The notes: a model not told the origin generated them from the letters alone. 64,000 bases of DNA from Sipunculus nudus (GCA_026874595.1 CM049311.1:34513176-34577175), one strand, 5' to 3'; counted from the first letter of the stretch, positions 11,020-25,500 are shown. Numbers and translations: made by a program.

Positions 11020-13330
11020 ATTTGTGTGTATTTTTCATTACTTCTGGGATGCTCAAACATACCCCAAAACTCTGAGAATATAGGTAACAGTGACCCAATT
11101 TCAGGTTTTGATGGGAGAACTTTTGAGGAATTCTCAGGATGGCCAGTGAGAAGATTCTTGGTCCAATGGTTATCATTTGTGCTCTACTTTGGTATAAAAT
11201 TTTCAAATATTCTAGGGTGTGCTTATGAGCCCTACTGCTCAAAGATTATGGGTAACAGAGACCTAATTTCATGTTTCCGAGGAGACTTCATGGACCTCCC
11301 TGGATTTTAAGTTAGAAGATTCTAGGTCCAAGGGTTATAATTTGTGTCCTGCTTTGGTATCAAATTTTCAATTATGCTAGGGGTGCTTATAAGCCCCATA
11401 GCTCAGAGAATATGGGTAACAGAGACCTAATTTCAGGTTTCCAAGGATAATTTTTATTGACCTCCCTGCCCTAATATCAGACGGCCGCATCTTTGAAGGT
11501 CTCAAAAATAGAGAAAAAAAATCATTAAAAAAAATGAAAAAATACAGGTGGCGCCACCAGTCAGCAGGAATTGATGAAACACTACATGTTGAATATGCAT
11601 GCAAAAATCATGGTCATCAATGCAATGCATGGCAATCAATGAACTATTTGCTGAGATACTAGAGCTTTTGTATCAAATTTTCAGTTGTTCTTGGGTGTAC
11701 TTCAAAGCCCTAAAGCTCAGAGATTATGGGTAACAGAAACCTAATTCCAGGTTTCCAAAGAGACTTTTAATGGGCCTCCCTGCATTTCATGATAGAAGAT
11801 TCTAGGTCCAGTGAATAAGAATTGTGCCCTGTTAACATATGACCGCATCTTTTAAGGTCTCAAAAATAGAGAAAAAAATCGAAAAAAATACAGGTGGCGC
11901 CACCAGTCTGCAGAAAGTGAAGAAACGTTCCATGACCAATGTCCATGCAAAAAATCATGGTAATCAATGCATTAGTTGTTCAGATACTGGAGCTTTTGTA
12001 TCGAATTTTCCATTATTCTGGGGGGTACTTCGGAGCCCCGTACCTCGAAGAATATGGGTAACAGAGACCTAATTCCAGGTTTGCAAATAGACTTTTCATG
12101 GGCCTCCCCGCATATTAAGAGAGAAGATTATAGGTCCAGTTGTTATGATTTGTGCTTTGTTAACAGATGACCACATCTTTCAAGGTCTCAAAATAGAGAA
12201 AAAAAATCGTTAAAAAATCGAAAAAATACAGGTGGCGCCACCAGTCTGCAGAAACTGATGAAACATTCCATGACTAATATCCATGCAAAAAATCATGGTT
12301 ATCAATCGTTAGTTGTTCAGATACTTGAGCTTTTGTATCAAATTTTCCATTATTCGGGGGGAGGGGGTTCTTCAGAGCCCCGTACCTCGAAGAATATGGG
12401 TAACAGAGACCTTATTACAGGTTTTCAAGGAGACTTTTCATGGGCCTCCCTGCATTTCAAGAGAAAAGATTCTAGGTCCAGTCCTTAGGATTTGTGCCCT
12501 GTTAACAGATGACCGCATCTTAAGAGGTCTCAAAAATAGAAAAAAAAAATTCATAAAAATTCACAAAAATTCAGATGGCGCCACCAAGAGGTCTCAAAAA
12601 AAGAAAAAAAAAATTCATAAAATTCACAAACATTCAGATGGCGCCACCAGTCTGCAGAAACTGATGAACATTCCATGACCAATATCCATGCAAAAGATCA
12701 TGGTTATCAATGCATTAATTGTTTAGATACTGGAGCTTTTGTATCAAATTTTCCATTATTCGGGGGGAGGGGGTTCTTCAGAGCCCCATAGCTCGAAGAA
12801 TATGGGTAACAGAGACCTTATTCCTGGTTTCCTCAGAGACTTTTCATTGGCCTCCCTGCATGTCAAGAGAGAAGATTCTAGGTCCAGTCCTTAGGATTTG
12901 TGCCCTGTTAACAGATGACCGCATCTTAAGAGGTCTCAAAAAGAGAGAAAAAAAATTGAAAAAATCGAAACAAAAATACAGGTGGCGCCACCAGTCTGCA
13001 GAAAGTGATGAAACATTCCATGACCGATATCCATGCAAAAACATCATGGTTATCAATGCATTAGTTGTTCAGATACTGGAGCTTTTGTATAAAATTTTCC
13101 ATTATTCTTGGGGGGGGGGGTACTTCAGGGCCCCTTAGCTCGAAGAATATGGGTAACAGAGACCTAATTCTAGGTTTTCAAGGAGAATTTTTTCATGGAC
13201 CTCCCTGGATGTCAAGTTAGAAGATTCCAGGTCCAGCGGTTACGATTTGTGCCCTGTTAACGGACAGACGGCCGGACGGCCAGACGGCCGGACGGACGAC
13301 CGACAAAGGGTGCCGGAGAAGTATGGAGAG
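11020..13330. repeat. ~343-bp tandem array with GGTGGCGCCACC palindromes
   Basis: Units carry a purine-rich AAAAATAGAGAAAAAAA segment, GGTGGCGCCACC, CCATGCAAAAAATCATGG, a G-run, GAATATGGGTAACAGAGACC and AGATTCTAGGTCCAG. The palindromes start at 11547, 11893, 12231, 12574, 12637 and 12981, which gives spacings of 346, 338, 343, a 63-bp local duplication, and 344. More degenerate ~170-bp half-units precede them from about 11030. The array closes with GACGGCCGGACGG-rich sequence at 13258-13312. The open frames inside are by-products of the repeat. Confidence 0.9.
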
Positions 13331-14164
13331 CTTTAAAGAGCGCCATCTTGTGACATGGTACAGAGCAGGGCCATTCCATATTTCTTGGGGGTGTTCACAG
13401 TTTTTGTCCTCTATCGGGATGGTAGCTGAGAAGGGGAGGGTGGGGGCCATCTTGTACTGAGCGTAGATATATTAAAATTATAACATTTTGGAACCGATCA
13501 GAAAGGATTGACTCGCATAGACTAACAAAGAAACAAATTGATTGGGGTTATACAGTAGAAAAATAGCTGATGTGCTAATGTGGCAAAAATACTTGATAAT
13601 ATAAATATCATAAAATACGTTTTCGGAAATAAAGAGTTAATAAAGCCATGAAAAAGATAAATTTGCCTTTTAAGGAAAATGGTTTACAGATGATACCAAA
13701 AAGCCAAAATTTAGGAAATTTTAATTAATAAAAAGAAAAAAAATTTGTAACAGTATTATATTTGAAAATGAATTTTTGTAGGCGTAAAATGTCTCTGGTG
13801 GCTCAATTTCTTTTAAGAGTAGAAACTGGTCGTTTTTGCTAATGGCTGACTAGTCTACGAAAGCTTAAGTCTAACGAAAGAATTTGTAAATTATATTAAC
13901 AACTGTAGCGAAGTTGAAGAAATTCAGGAAAAAAATGTATATTTATTATCTAATCATGATAAACAGATTTGTTTATATTTATTCACGGCATGGGATGTTG
14001 GACATTCACAAATACTTAATCATATATAAGTATAATTTAACATATGGTTAAGGAGTGTCTTTGTAAACATTGTACAAGACACTACAATACTTAAAGTATC
14101 TATCTAATCTATCTAAACTGTCTATCTGTCAGTCTAACAATCGTTGTTCTTATATTCGTTCTTT
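13331..14164. other. Non-coding spacer
   Basis: The first ~120 bp may be the tail of the preceding repeat. The rest is AT-rich with no coding or RNA signal. Confidence 0.5.
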
Positions 14165-14208
14165 GGGGCCAAATTACTTGCGGGCCAAACCGTTTGCCGA
14201 TCAAATTA
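14165..14208. repeat. Dispersed repeat copy 2, left fragment
   Basis: GGGGCCAAATTACTTG then GGGCCAAACCG and ATCAAATTAAT correspond to the first part of the 8266 repeat. The rest continues at 18427, which shows the 4.2-kb element is inserted in this copy. Confidence 0.65.
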
Positions 14209-15162
14209 ATAGGCCATGGGCTAGTGGGGGTCATAGTGCACCCCCCTTGTGATTTACTTTAATGGGTATTTTCATGTAGCCCTAGGTCTAACAATTCAGA
14301 AAATTGATGTTGCCAGCAAAAAAACTGGGATGGAAGATACCTCCCATGGACTTTTTAATAACGCCTACTTTTACAGCTGGAGGCAGATAATTAGGGGTAT
14401 GGAAAATCCAAACAACCCTAACTTTGCAACTCTTGACCAAAATATTTCAAATGACCACTTGCCTTGTCAAGATATACCAGTTCATGCAAATGATATGCAA
14501 ATTTATTTTGTGAAAAGGTCACTAGAGGTCAAAAGGTCACAAACAAAAAGTTTGAAAAGAAGTAGTGATTACCCCGCGGTTTGTAAGATATTTCTGCACT
14601 TTTAGATACTTTTTGTACGTATTGCTGGATGTGCCGAATAGGAGTAAGGCAAATCTAACAAGTGGTACTTTGAAATCTTTCACTGAATCTTTGCAAATGA
14701 CCAGCAAAGATTATATTTGTGTGTTTCTATAAAATGAAACAAAAATCATGCAAATATTTTCATCGAAGCGTTTGTTGGAGTCAAAAGTAAACAAAGGTTG
14801 ACCTCACCAACACCATAGCTGTTTGTTACACATATTCGTTATGAAGCCTGCCATGAAATTTTAATATTGAAACAAATGGATATTTCTTTCTATCTTTCAA
14901 TTAACACATTTCCAGTTAACATTTATCCTAATTCTTACCGGTTTGTATCATATATCATGACAGTTATATGTTCTTAGATATTTGTCACTGGTTCATTGAT
15001 CTCTGCTAACAGCAAAACCCTTAATTTGACTTGTAACAGCCATAATATTATGGGGGGGGGGGATAAATACGCTTATATCACATATATCCATTTCTATCAC
15101 TAGTATACAATATATGTTATTATATTTCATATTATAATTGATAATTAAATCTCTCATTAATT
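14209..15162 (+). repeat. Left inverted arm
   Basis: Includes a 118-codon open frame at 14249-14605 whose first ~70 codons recur in the right arm on the other strand. The frame is carried by the arm sequence and has no known domain, so I treat it as non-coding. Confidence 0.8.
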
Positions 15163-15299
15163 ACATATGATTAATATTATATCTCACCTGGATTTATTAC
15201 TGAGTTCGTCATAGTATAATAATTGTGATAATTGCAGTTTTATTAATGAAGCGATCTTTTATACTTATACATTAATGGCCTGCCTCCGTACATTTTGGC

Positions 15300-16250
15300 G
15301 GACTTTGGTAGTCTAGTTTATTTTATATATGGACCTCTGTCAGTCATTTGGTTTAACTTATGACTGTCTGTAAGTCTATTTGTTGGCTTGTCATGTCTAT
15401 TGTCTATCATCTTGAACGAAAAAACTCTCTGACGGGCTGGCTCACTATCTAACCGGTACACCTGTTTCTCATTTTGACTCTGATCAAATGACTCTCTCTC
15501 CTGCGGTACATCATACTTTCTGTTTGAGTTAATGTCTATCTCTCTGACTAAATATCTGACTGACAGACAGTTTGTGTTTTTAGTATTCGAACAACTGCAT
15601 AGTCCATAATAATACAGAAACACTGCCATTTGGATGGGCAGTAAGTCAGATTAATACACATAGTCAGTAGATAGTCAGATACGACAGTCAGACCAGTTAT
15701 CGACAGTCAGACCAGCTATATCTCTGGGAGGATATTTGCCTGATAGTCAGATTGATGACTATAGCTCTAGCGGTGTTCAGTCTGTTTGATTAATTAGCTA
15801 ACACTCTGGTAGTCCAGCTGTCTTTATACCAATGTTTCTGGTCGACAGGTGGTCAGTTATTTTCTGACTACAAGACTGGAAATCCACAAGACGGTGTCCC
15901 CTTTGTTCAACGATACATAAATGCAAGAGCCAGAGCTTTAATCATCAATCTGACTATCAGGTATATATCGTTCCAGAGAACTAGCTAACTAATCGTCTAG
16001 GAGACAACACACCAGATAAATAATAAATATATCAAACAGGCTGCCCTTCAGAGAGCAGGTCAGTCAGAAAGACCATGACAGATGAACAGCTAGAGTCATA
16101 ACTAGGTGTTGGAAATGGTTTGCCACCAGAGCTAGTCAAAATCAAATCAGATATCAGTGACTGCCTGAGAAGCTTTGTGTAGGTCTATCTGACTGTCCCT
16201 TCTGCCTATCTACTGACTGTCTATGGTAGTCTGACTGACTGGCAACCCTA
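15300..16250. repeat. Degenerate CTGACTGTCT/AGTCAGAC-rich tract
   Basis: CTGACT, CTGTCT and their complements recur irregularly for nearly 1 kb inside the inverted-arm element. The strand bias switches near 15650 and again further on. It looks like an old, heavily mutated simple repeat. Its open frame at 15318-15629 has no domain. Confidence 0.6.
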
Positions 16251-16337
16251 CTGGCAGTGTTTCTGTATTTTTCAATGGAATATGCAGTTGCTCGAATACT
16301 GTTACGAAGACAAATTTTTCAGGGGAAAATTCTGGGC

Positions 16338-16405
16338 CGATCCGGGATTCGAACCCATGTCGGTGGCGCACATGCCCGGCGTTCCAATCGCTTCGCTAGA
16401 AAAGC
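16338..16405 (-). repeat. tRNA-derived SINE head (pol III A and B boxes)
   Basis: On the minus strand, TAGCGAAGCGATTGG (16398-16384) resembles a tRNA A box. GGTTCGAATCC (16355-16345) is an exact B box about 30 nt downstream, in a TGGG/CCCG T-stem context. The acceptor stem cannot be closed, so this is not a working tRNA gene. It fits a tRNA-derived SINE. Confidence 0.65.
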
Positions 16406-16679
16406 AAGCTTCACTAGCGAGACAGTTCGGTCGGCTTTTATGTAAACCCGTAACACACCCCCTCTTAAGAGCGTTCTGCTATCAGAATAAGATTAATTGT
16501 CCAAGGAGTCACACTTTTGTGAGCTTATTCCCTGGGCCATAAATATAAAGATCGCTTCATTTCTAAAATTGCAATTTTAATCAATTATCACAATTATCAT
16601 ACTATCGTCATCGTCTGTGTCATATTTTGTTAGCGTGATAACATTGGAACGATTCATCAATTTTTCATGAAATTTAAAA

Positions 16680-17450
16680 TTTAAATTGTTTCTACCCAAA
16701 TCTTGGAGGAGTTCGAAAACCGGTGACCTTATCTTTCATTATCCCCCATAAATTTTTAAGTATTGTATATTTTTTTCCTCATATTTGAAACGCTTATTGT
16801 TCAAATCAAGTTCCTTAAGGAGTTTGAAACCTGGTGACCTTGACCTGGATCTTCAAGGTCAAATCAGTCAGAATAGAAAGTATTTGTGAACATTATTACT
16901 TTTGAACCACCCAATATATTTTCATTGAATTTGACTTGTGAAATGTCTCTGCCAAAATCTCGGACAAGTTCGAAAACTGGTGACCTTGACCTTCAACATC
17001 ATGGTAAATTGGCTAAAACAATTATTTGTGAACCCGATAACTTTAGAAATAGCCCATATTTTCCCCTCAAATTTGAAACACCAATGTTTTAATTAATTCC
17101 CTTGAGGAGCTTGATAACTGGTGACCTTGATCTGGATATTCAAGGTCAAATCAGCAAGAATAGAAATTATTTTGAACGCTATAACTTTTGAATCACTTGA
17201 TATATTTTTATGAAATTCAACTTCTGAAATGTCTCTACCTGTATCTCGGACCAGTTAAAAATCTGGTGACCTTGACCTTCATCATCAAGGTTATATTGGA
17301 TAAAAAAAAAATTGTGAATCCGATACCTTTTGAAGTGTCACATATTTTCCCTCATATTTGAAACACTATTTATTAATAGAGTTTCTTGCGGAGCTCGATA
17401 ACTGGTGACCTTGACCTGAATCTTCAAGGTTAAATCAATCAGAATAAAAA
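16680..17450. repeat. ~145-bp tandem repeat with GGTGACCTTGACC
   Basis: Six units near 16700, 16815, 16970, 17115, 17260 and 17400 share AAxCTGGTGACCTTGACC followed by TTCAAGGTCAAAT-like or CATCAAGGT-like text. Alternate units resemble each other more, which suggests a ~290-bp dimer. A related family recurs at 47160-47700. Confidence 0.75.
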
Positions 17451-17644
17451 ATAAAATCCCAGATCAGATCATAACTTGGTAACCTTGATCATCATCATAC
17501 AAGGTAAAATCTTTAGAAATGCAGGATTTAAGTTAACACCAAACTTTTGAAGGGGTCCATTTTTTCCCTCAAATTTGGGAAAGTTAGGCTCGTAGTGAGG
17601 GGAGACATATAATTGATTTGTGTCACAAAAACAGATCCTCTATT

Positions 17645-18426
17645 TATTGAGAGAATTAATCATCAATTATTAAATGAATTATAATAACTAATATATTCTC
17701 TACTAGTAATAGAAATTGATATATGTGATATAAGAGTACATGTATTTATGCAACAAATAATAGATTGGCTGTTACTAGTCAAATTTAAATTAGGGATTTG
17801 CTGTTAACAGAGATCAATGAACCAGTGACAACTATCTAAGAACATATGTTACTGTCATAAAATAAGATACAAACTGGTAAAAATTAGGATGAATGTTAAC
17901 TGGAAATGTGTTAATTGAAAGAAAGAAAGTAACATACATTTGTTTTAATATTAAAATTTCGTGGCACGCTTCATAACGAATATGTGTAACAAACAGCTAT
18001 GGTGTTGGTGAGGTCAACCTTTGTTTACTTTTGACTGCAACAAACACTTCGATGAAAATATTTGCATAATTTATGTTTCATTTTATAGAAACACACAAAT
18101 ATAATCTTTGGTGGTAATTTGCAAAGATTCAATGAAAGATTTCAAAGTACCATTGTTAGAAAGGCGAACATTTTAAGTGGTCATTTGAAATATTTTGGTC
18201 AAGAGTTGCAAAGTTAGGGTTGTTTGGATTTTCCATACCCCTAATTATCTGCCTCCAGCTGTAAAAGTAGGCGTTATTAAAAAGTCCATGGGAGGTATCT
18301 TCCATCCCAGTTTTTTTGCTGGCAACATCAATTTTCTGAATTGTTAGACCTAGGGCTACATGAAAATTCCTATTAAAGTAAATCACAAGGGGGGTGCACT
18401 ATGACCCCCACTAGCCAATGGCCTAT
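17645..18426 (-). repeat. Right inverted arm
   Basis: Reverse complement of the left arm, lacking the 14461-14655 segment. The join there reads ...ACCACTT then AAAATGTTCGCC, so the shorter form arose by deletion or the longer by insertion. Confidence 0.8.
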
Positions 18427-18910
18427 AAGAAGTCATGAAAATGGCTCGAACACAGTGAACATAAACCATTCTCCATGAAGCTGTATTAATCACCATTGTA
18501 CGTTGCGGTATTATGGCTGGCTATGTCAGGCGGTTACTTCGTATACTTTATTCAGATATTCTTGTGCCGAAAAGAAGAGGAACCTCTCATGTACTGCCGA
18601 CGCTATCCAGCCCCTTTTGTCCGCAGGAGCGACACTAAAGAAGCCAAACAATTAACAGTTGTCATGACAACTGCCAGCCTGCACTAGTAGTGGCTTCATT
18701 CGTTTGCCAACTTTGAATGTCCGTAGAACTCTGGTTCGAATCCACGAGAGGATTTTTTATCTTCATCACTTGCAACTTAAAAAGGCCCATTATCTGTTAT
18801 TATTCAATATCATTTTAGGCCTAACATTTTGTCCTATCACCGGCACAAACCAAATTTGCAATTATTTTTAACAGGTTTGTAAAATGTTTTGCAGTGGCGT
18901 CCTCTATGGA
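18427..18910. repeat. Dispersed repeat copy 2, right fragment
   Basis: It continues the 8266-8700 family: GTCATGAAAATGGC, GAACACAGTGAACATAAAC, ATGGCTGGCTATGTCAGGCG, and GAAGAGGAACCTCTCATG. A tRNA B-box-like GGTTCGAATCC occurs at about 18732 and is GGATCGAATCC in copy 1. A later GCAGTGGCGTCCTCTATG block is also shared with the sequence near 8780. Confidence 0.75.
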
Positions 18911-19309
18911 GAAACTTACTAACTATTCCAGTATTAAAATAGATGACGTATGACGTCAATAATAAATTCGCTAATAAAATCCCACAACAATCTTCATGTG
19001 GATCTTCATGGCCAAATATTGTTATAAATCATTTAGAGGTTTTCGCTCCTGATGTTAAATTTAAGAAAGATGTAGGCCTATAACCGATGCGCAAGGAGCG
19101 TAATAGAAGTCCCTTTTCAGTTTTTGTTGTTGTTGTATTTTTATAATGCCAGTGTGCAAATTATTTTCGGTTATATGACTGCTGTTTTGGGAGTTACGTT
19201 TTTTATGCCTATAACTTACATGGTCAGAGATTTTAATTATAGACCTATCCAATATAAAAGATACATTACATATGAATAGTTCTTTCAATCAGTACTTCAC
19301 AGTGTTCAT

Positions 19310-19390
19310 ATGCGAACCGTGGACCGAACAAATTATGGAGTCATGAAAATTGACCTGAACATAGTGAACATAAACAACTCTGCAGGTGGA
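19310..19390. repeat. Dispersed repeat copy 3, short fragment
   Basis: CGAACAAATTATGGAGTCATG followed by TGAACATAGTGAACATAAAC matches the junction region of copies 1 and 2. It supplies a second uninterrupted version of the insertion site. Confidence 0.6.
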
Positions 19391-21398
<2,008 letters not shown>

Positions 21399-21429
21399 TT
21401 ATACTGTATATCACTACACACGTCTTTTA

Positions 21430-21975
21430 CAGTTCAGGCAGATATTTCATAAAAAGGATCCAAAATATATTCGTGCTGCCACGATAATCAGAAGGCTTTT
21501 GACTGTGGCACGATGGCCTTCTATAAGATTTTTAAATTAGGAATTGAGGATAAATTTTAGGCTTATTGTTCCTTCGTACACTAAAGTTCAGAGCGCGGTT
21601 CAGGTGGATAGTTATAGAAGTAGATGGTTGGATGTTAAACAGTCTGTACGGCAGTGCGAGTTTTTGGTGTATAAAATGATGATTTCTTAAAAGAACTGCG
21701 AGACTCTAAATTTGGAGCCTGCATTGATGATGACGTGGCGCTCCTGTCGCCCACACCCGAGGGTCTTCAAAATATGATCAATATATGCCATGATCACAGT
21801 TCAAAATAGCGTTTTAACTGCAATAAAAAAATCAGGTATTCTTACGTTTTAGGAAAGTGTGTTCTAACGTTTAATAAATAACATTCAAAGCGAGCGTGGT
21901 TTTTAGGAAAAGACTTGATTCAACAGGCGAGGAGTTCTGCGCATCTTAGTGTATATTTCTTGCTGAACAATATTT
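21430..21975 (+). pseudogene. Second decayed LINE reverse transcriptase fragment
   Basis: Across frames it reads [20 protein letters not shown] (motif A region), then SVRQCEFL (from a GVRQGC-type motif B), then IDDDVALLSPTPEGLQNMI (motif C region), then FLGKDLIQQARSSAHLSV. The order and wording fit non-LTR (Jockey/CR1-like) reverse transcriptases. Stops and frameshifts are numerous. It differs from the 9.5-kb remnant. Confidence 0.8.
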
Positions 21976-22822
21976 TGAAAATACAGAATACGGATATACA
22001 TATATTACATTGATTTACATTTACAATTTATATATCTCATGATTATTGGTTTGTAATTTATAATGCTTTTGTATTACTTCTGTATTGATATTTTGACTTT
22101 TGATCTTCACTGTGACAGAGGAAATAAAGATTATACATCGCTCACACCGGCGTTATATAAACCTTTCTTAGCAGGAATTAACTACACTGCATTAATATAT
22201 ACTCAGAGCAAGCCAGAACTCACATATAAATGTGAAAATGAAACTTATAAAAGAAAAAAAAATAAGACATGTAAATGGCTGGCTTTAAGTGGATTAACTG
22301 TTTAAGGTGTACATGAAGGTTAAAAAACTGTTTTTACGATCTGCGTCCGTTCCCGCTTTTATGGATAAAGGTAGGCAGACTTACAGGTGACTGACACTTT
22401 TAAGACATGGACCGTACACTGCATCCGTGTTGTCCATGCACGTCTCTGAGGCCGAATCCTTTAATGTACGACGAGGCCTAAACTATAGGAGAGTTGAGAT
22501 TGTTCAACACTTTTCAGGTTATTCAGCTAGTCACAATGCATACAATGTAGATTAATTGTAAGGTAGATTGTATAAGATCTTGAACTGACCATTTATCTTG
22601 ATTTACCCTTGGGGTACTGGGCTGGCAAGGCGACAGTCACACGGGTAGGACTTCAATGTGATGTTATATACACCTGTCACCCCCTAGTAAGAGGGTATAC
22701 GTTTGTATCTGTTAATTAGTATCATCTTCCTCAGATTACTCAAAAGGCCGATATTATTAAACAGGGTTCACAATAATAAAATGTCCAATGCCATTATGGA
22801 AATCGTAACACATTTATGAGGA
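21976..22822. other. Non-coding spacer
   Basis: An 80-codon frame at 22063-22305 shows no domain, signal peptide or relative that I recognise. Nothing else stands out. Confidence 0.45.
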
Positions 22823-23627
22823 TTAAGGCAAAAAAAAAAATAAAAAGGTATGGTTCTCAGGCACTTTTTTTTCAGAAATCCATGCGTGCGGGCGGTATTT
22901 TATTTTTGACTTTTTGTATGTTTTGATTAAAAATGTAATATTAACAGGGAAAAGCATGCATATAACAATGTTTTTCTGTTAAAGGTGCCAATTCACAAAC
23001 CTTTTGAAAAAGAATTTATGGGATTTCTTGCTTGCTCTGTGTATATATTAATGATCTAAGGGTAGTTTTGGTTGTGAAAAGTTATTATAACGCCTTTTTG
23101 AAGGATGTATGAACTTGTTTATCAACAACATGTTTGTAAACAACAGAAATGTTGACAAACGGGAAAACATGTAACCTGATGTGGTAGGTATATATATACA
23201 GAGTTTGAAAGGTCACTTGTTTCAAAGCGCCATTTTCTAAGCTCTGGCTTATATGAATTGCTGCCAGATGCCTTTGTAGAGTATGTTTTTATTTATTTTG
23301 GCGGGCCCTCACGTATTCTAAACACACTGATAAGAACAAAATAAGCAGCCTGCATTCAGTGATTTTCAAATTTTCTTGCCTATTTTCATAAAAGCTCCAA
23401 CGGATTGACTTTTGTTTATAAAGATCAGATAAGTGATTGGGCCCCTTTAACAGGTAAAAGCACTACATAACAAAGGAAATCGTATCAAAATTGTATTACT
23501 TTATCTTCATAAAAGATGAAAATCAATGTAAAAATGTTTGATGCGGGGGGGGGGGGGGTTAAAATTGACGAGGGCGGTGCCTGAGAACCATACCTTTTAT
23601 TTATTTATTTTTTTTTTTTTCGCCTAA
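22823..23627. mobile_element. ~805-bp non-autonomous DNA element with ~43-bp inverted ends
   Basis: The left end reads TTAAGGCAAAA...AGGTATGGTTCTCAGGCAC. The right end is its inverse, GTGCCTGAGAACCATACCT...TTTTCGCCTAA. An 18-bp core (AGGTATGGTTCTCAGGCA) is perfect. The interior is non-coding, carries the block shared with 6400-6740, and has a G-run near 23545-23558. No target duplication is obvious. Confidence 0.75.
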
Positions 23628-23819
23628 GGGTTACAAAACTATTTATTTTATGATTCGTACACATACACAGTTAACCAGCATAAAAAGGATAGACCATAAA
23701 CATGTCAGTAGTAAAGCACCTGATGGCTGTGTGATAAGCTAGACACTGGTTGTCAGTCACAGTCATATGACCTCTTGTGTTACAAGGGACTGTCCATTCT
23801 GAACCGGGTGGTTCCTTAT

Positions 23820-24069
23820 GCAGCGGTTATACACTGAAGTCAATCCAGATCTCCTTGGTTTTACCGTTGCCTTGTGCAATAGATTTTTTTAGGGAGGAAA
23901 AGGGCTTCCAAAGGCCAAGAATTGTTATCAGACCGGCGAGAGCGTTGTATTGCACTGTGCATCAAACCAGTGAGAGCGGGGTGGCAAAACCCGGAGGATC
24001 TTGCTGTGCGAAGCAGCGGTTAAAGCGAAGGAGATATAGAATGACTACAGTACAGTGTATAACCGCTGC
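23820..24069. mobile_element. ~250-bp foldback/MITE-like element
   Basis: GCAGCGGTTATACACTG at 23820-23836 is perfectly inverted at 24053-24069. Inward similarity continues for about 40 bp more (AGTCA, ATCTCCTT and TTTAxCG blocks) after a short insertion in the right arm. The ~130-bp loop is non-coding. Confidence 0.7.
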
Positions 24070-25500
24070 TTGAGGGTTGTACACAGTGAGCAAATCCGTA
24101 TATATAGTGATTTCAACGTCATTGCACAGGAAGGCAGCATACGTACTGAAATTAGTTGAACCATTTAAGATGCACCTGCATGACACACCTATAAGATCTT
24201 TGATTGTACCCGTCTTTATCTTACAGGAGATTCAACCTCAAATTGGTATAACAGACGGGCCCTTATGCTACATTCGTTACCTTTACGATTTATGGTGATC
24301 ACCAGATGTCAGGTGGTGCAAATGACTTGCAACCTTTCCGTACCCAGTTAAAAGGATAAAAGGCCAAATAACCGGAAATTTAGGTTGTCATAGTAACCAA
24401 GCAGGAATTGATTTATGGTATGTTCCATGTCACGTTTGTTCAATCTTATTTGACACTAACAATTATTATTTTTACTTGTAAAATCTTGGTTTCATTATTG
24501 GTTTCCTGGATGCCGTCATTGCCACATATAAAGGTGAAGGTCTCCAGGTGGGACAAATAAGGTTACTCCAACAAGCCCCAATTCGCAAGGGGTGTAGCCT
24601 ACATACCAGTAAGACCACGAGTCGAACGCCACTTTCCACTTATCGATTTGTGTTTACCATATTAATCCCTGAAGTAATGATTTCAGCATTAAAGCACAGT
24701 AATTGTTCATGCTATAGTAAGCAGATTTGAAGAAAGTGGACATTACAAAATCGGTCCCCTAGATACCAGGAACGCAGGCAGGAACGAATCTTTAATCAAT
24801 TTAATTAATCTAAAAACAGGCCCGGGGTTTATCTGATTGGTTATCACCTCAACCCAATGCCCAGTGTCCGGTGCCCACTTGCCCATGACCGCATCAAGCA
24901 AGAACTAATCACACTATAACATTAAACAGCCCCTTACTGTGCTTCTATTTAATCAAACAAACACTCCACCCCTCACAGGTTATATATCTATATAGTAAAG
25001 AATTCATACTTTATTAAGGTTAAATGATGTAGTTATATGTAGGATTGTATAGATCATGGTAGGTCCCATTTATACATAATTAAAGCACATATTGTGCCAA
25101 ATTATTGTGCATAATTAAAGCACATATTGTTTACAAATATGGTATAGAAAAAAACACATCTATATAAATAGTAAAGTCACGTGGATAATACCAAACTAAT
25201 CATTAAATTCCTATACTCCTGGAATATTGTTGTTTCCACGTTCTATTATGCAGAGAATGCATGTGTTTTTAATGTTAACATATTAAGATTTTTCCCTATA
25301 CTTGACGCCAAGGCATATAATAAATCATTCTCGCATCATCACTAAAAAAAACACGTTCGGAACACTGTTAATTGTGCATTTACTATAGCTGGATATAAAT
25401 AATCAATATTTAAATTAATAAAACAAAGGCATGTTTAATTTCTTGAAGATAAATATAATCACAGTGTTGAACATTTTTTAATTATTCATTTTGTTTTCGA
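24070..25500. other. Non-coding region 3' of the channel gene
   Basis: AT-rich. A GCACATATTGT segment is duplicated near 25084 and 25120. Short open frames lack any signature. Confidence 0.5.

Larger units (their letters stand above)
14209..18426. mobile_element. 4.2-kb element with long imperfect inverted arms
   Basis: The left arm (14209 to ~15162) and right arm (~17645 to 18426) are inverted copies. Both begin ATAGGCC(A)T, then GGCTAGTGGGGGTCATAG and GTGATTTACTTTAAT, and stay alignable to a CTCTC-ended AT tract. The left arm has ~190 bp (14461-14655) missing from the right. GGCC termini are flanked by TA on both sides. No transposase is visible, so this is a non-autonomous foldback-type element or a composite. 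Confidence 0.85.

Noticed and set aside
12313-13138. Repeated 120-140-codon frames in the 343-bp array
   Set aside because: They follow the tandem units, shift frame with indels, and have no domain.
14249-14605. 118-codon frame in the left inverted arm, part conserved in the right arm
   Set aside because: Similarity is explained by arm duplication. The right copy is truncated and no domain or start context supports coding.
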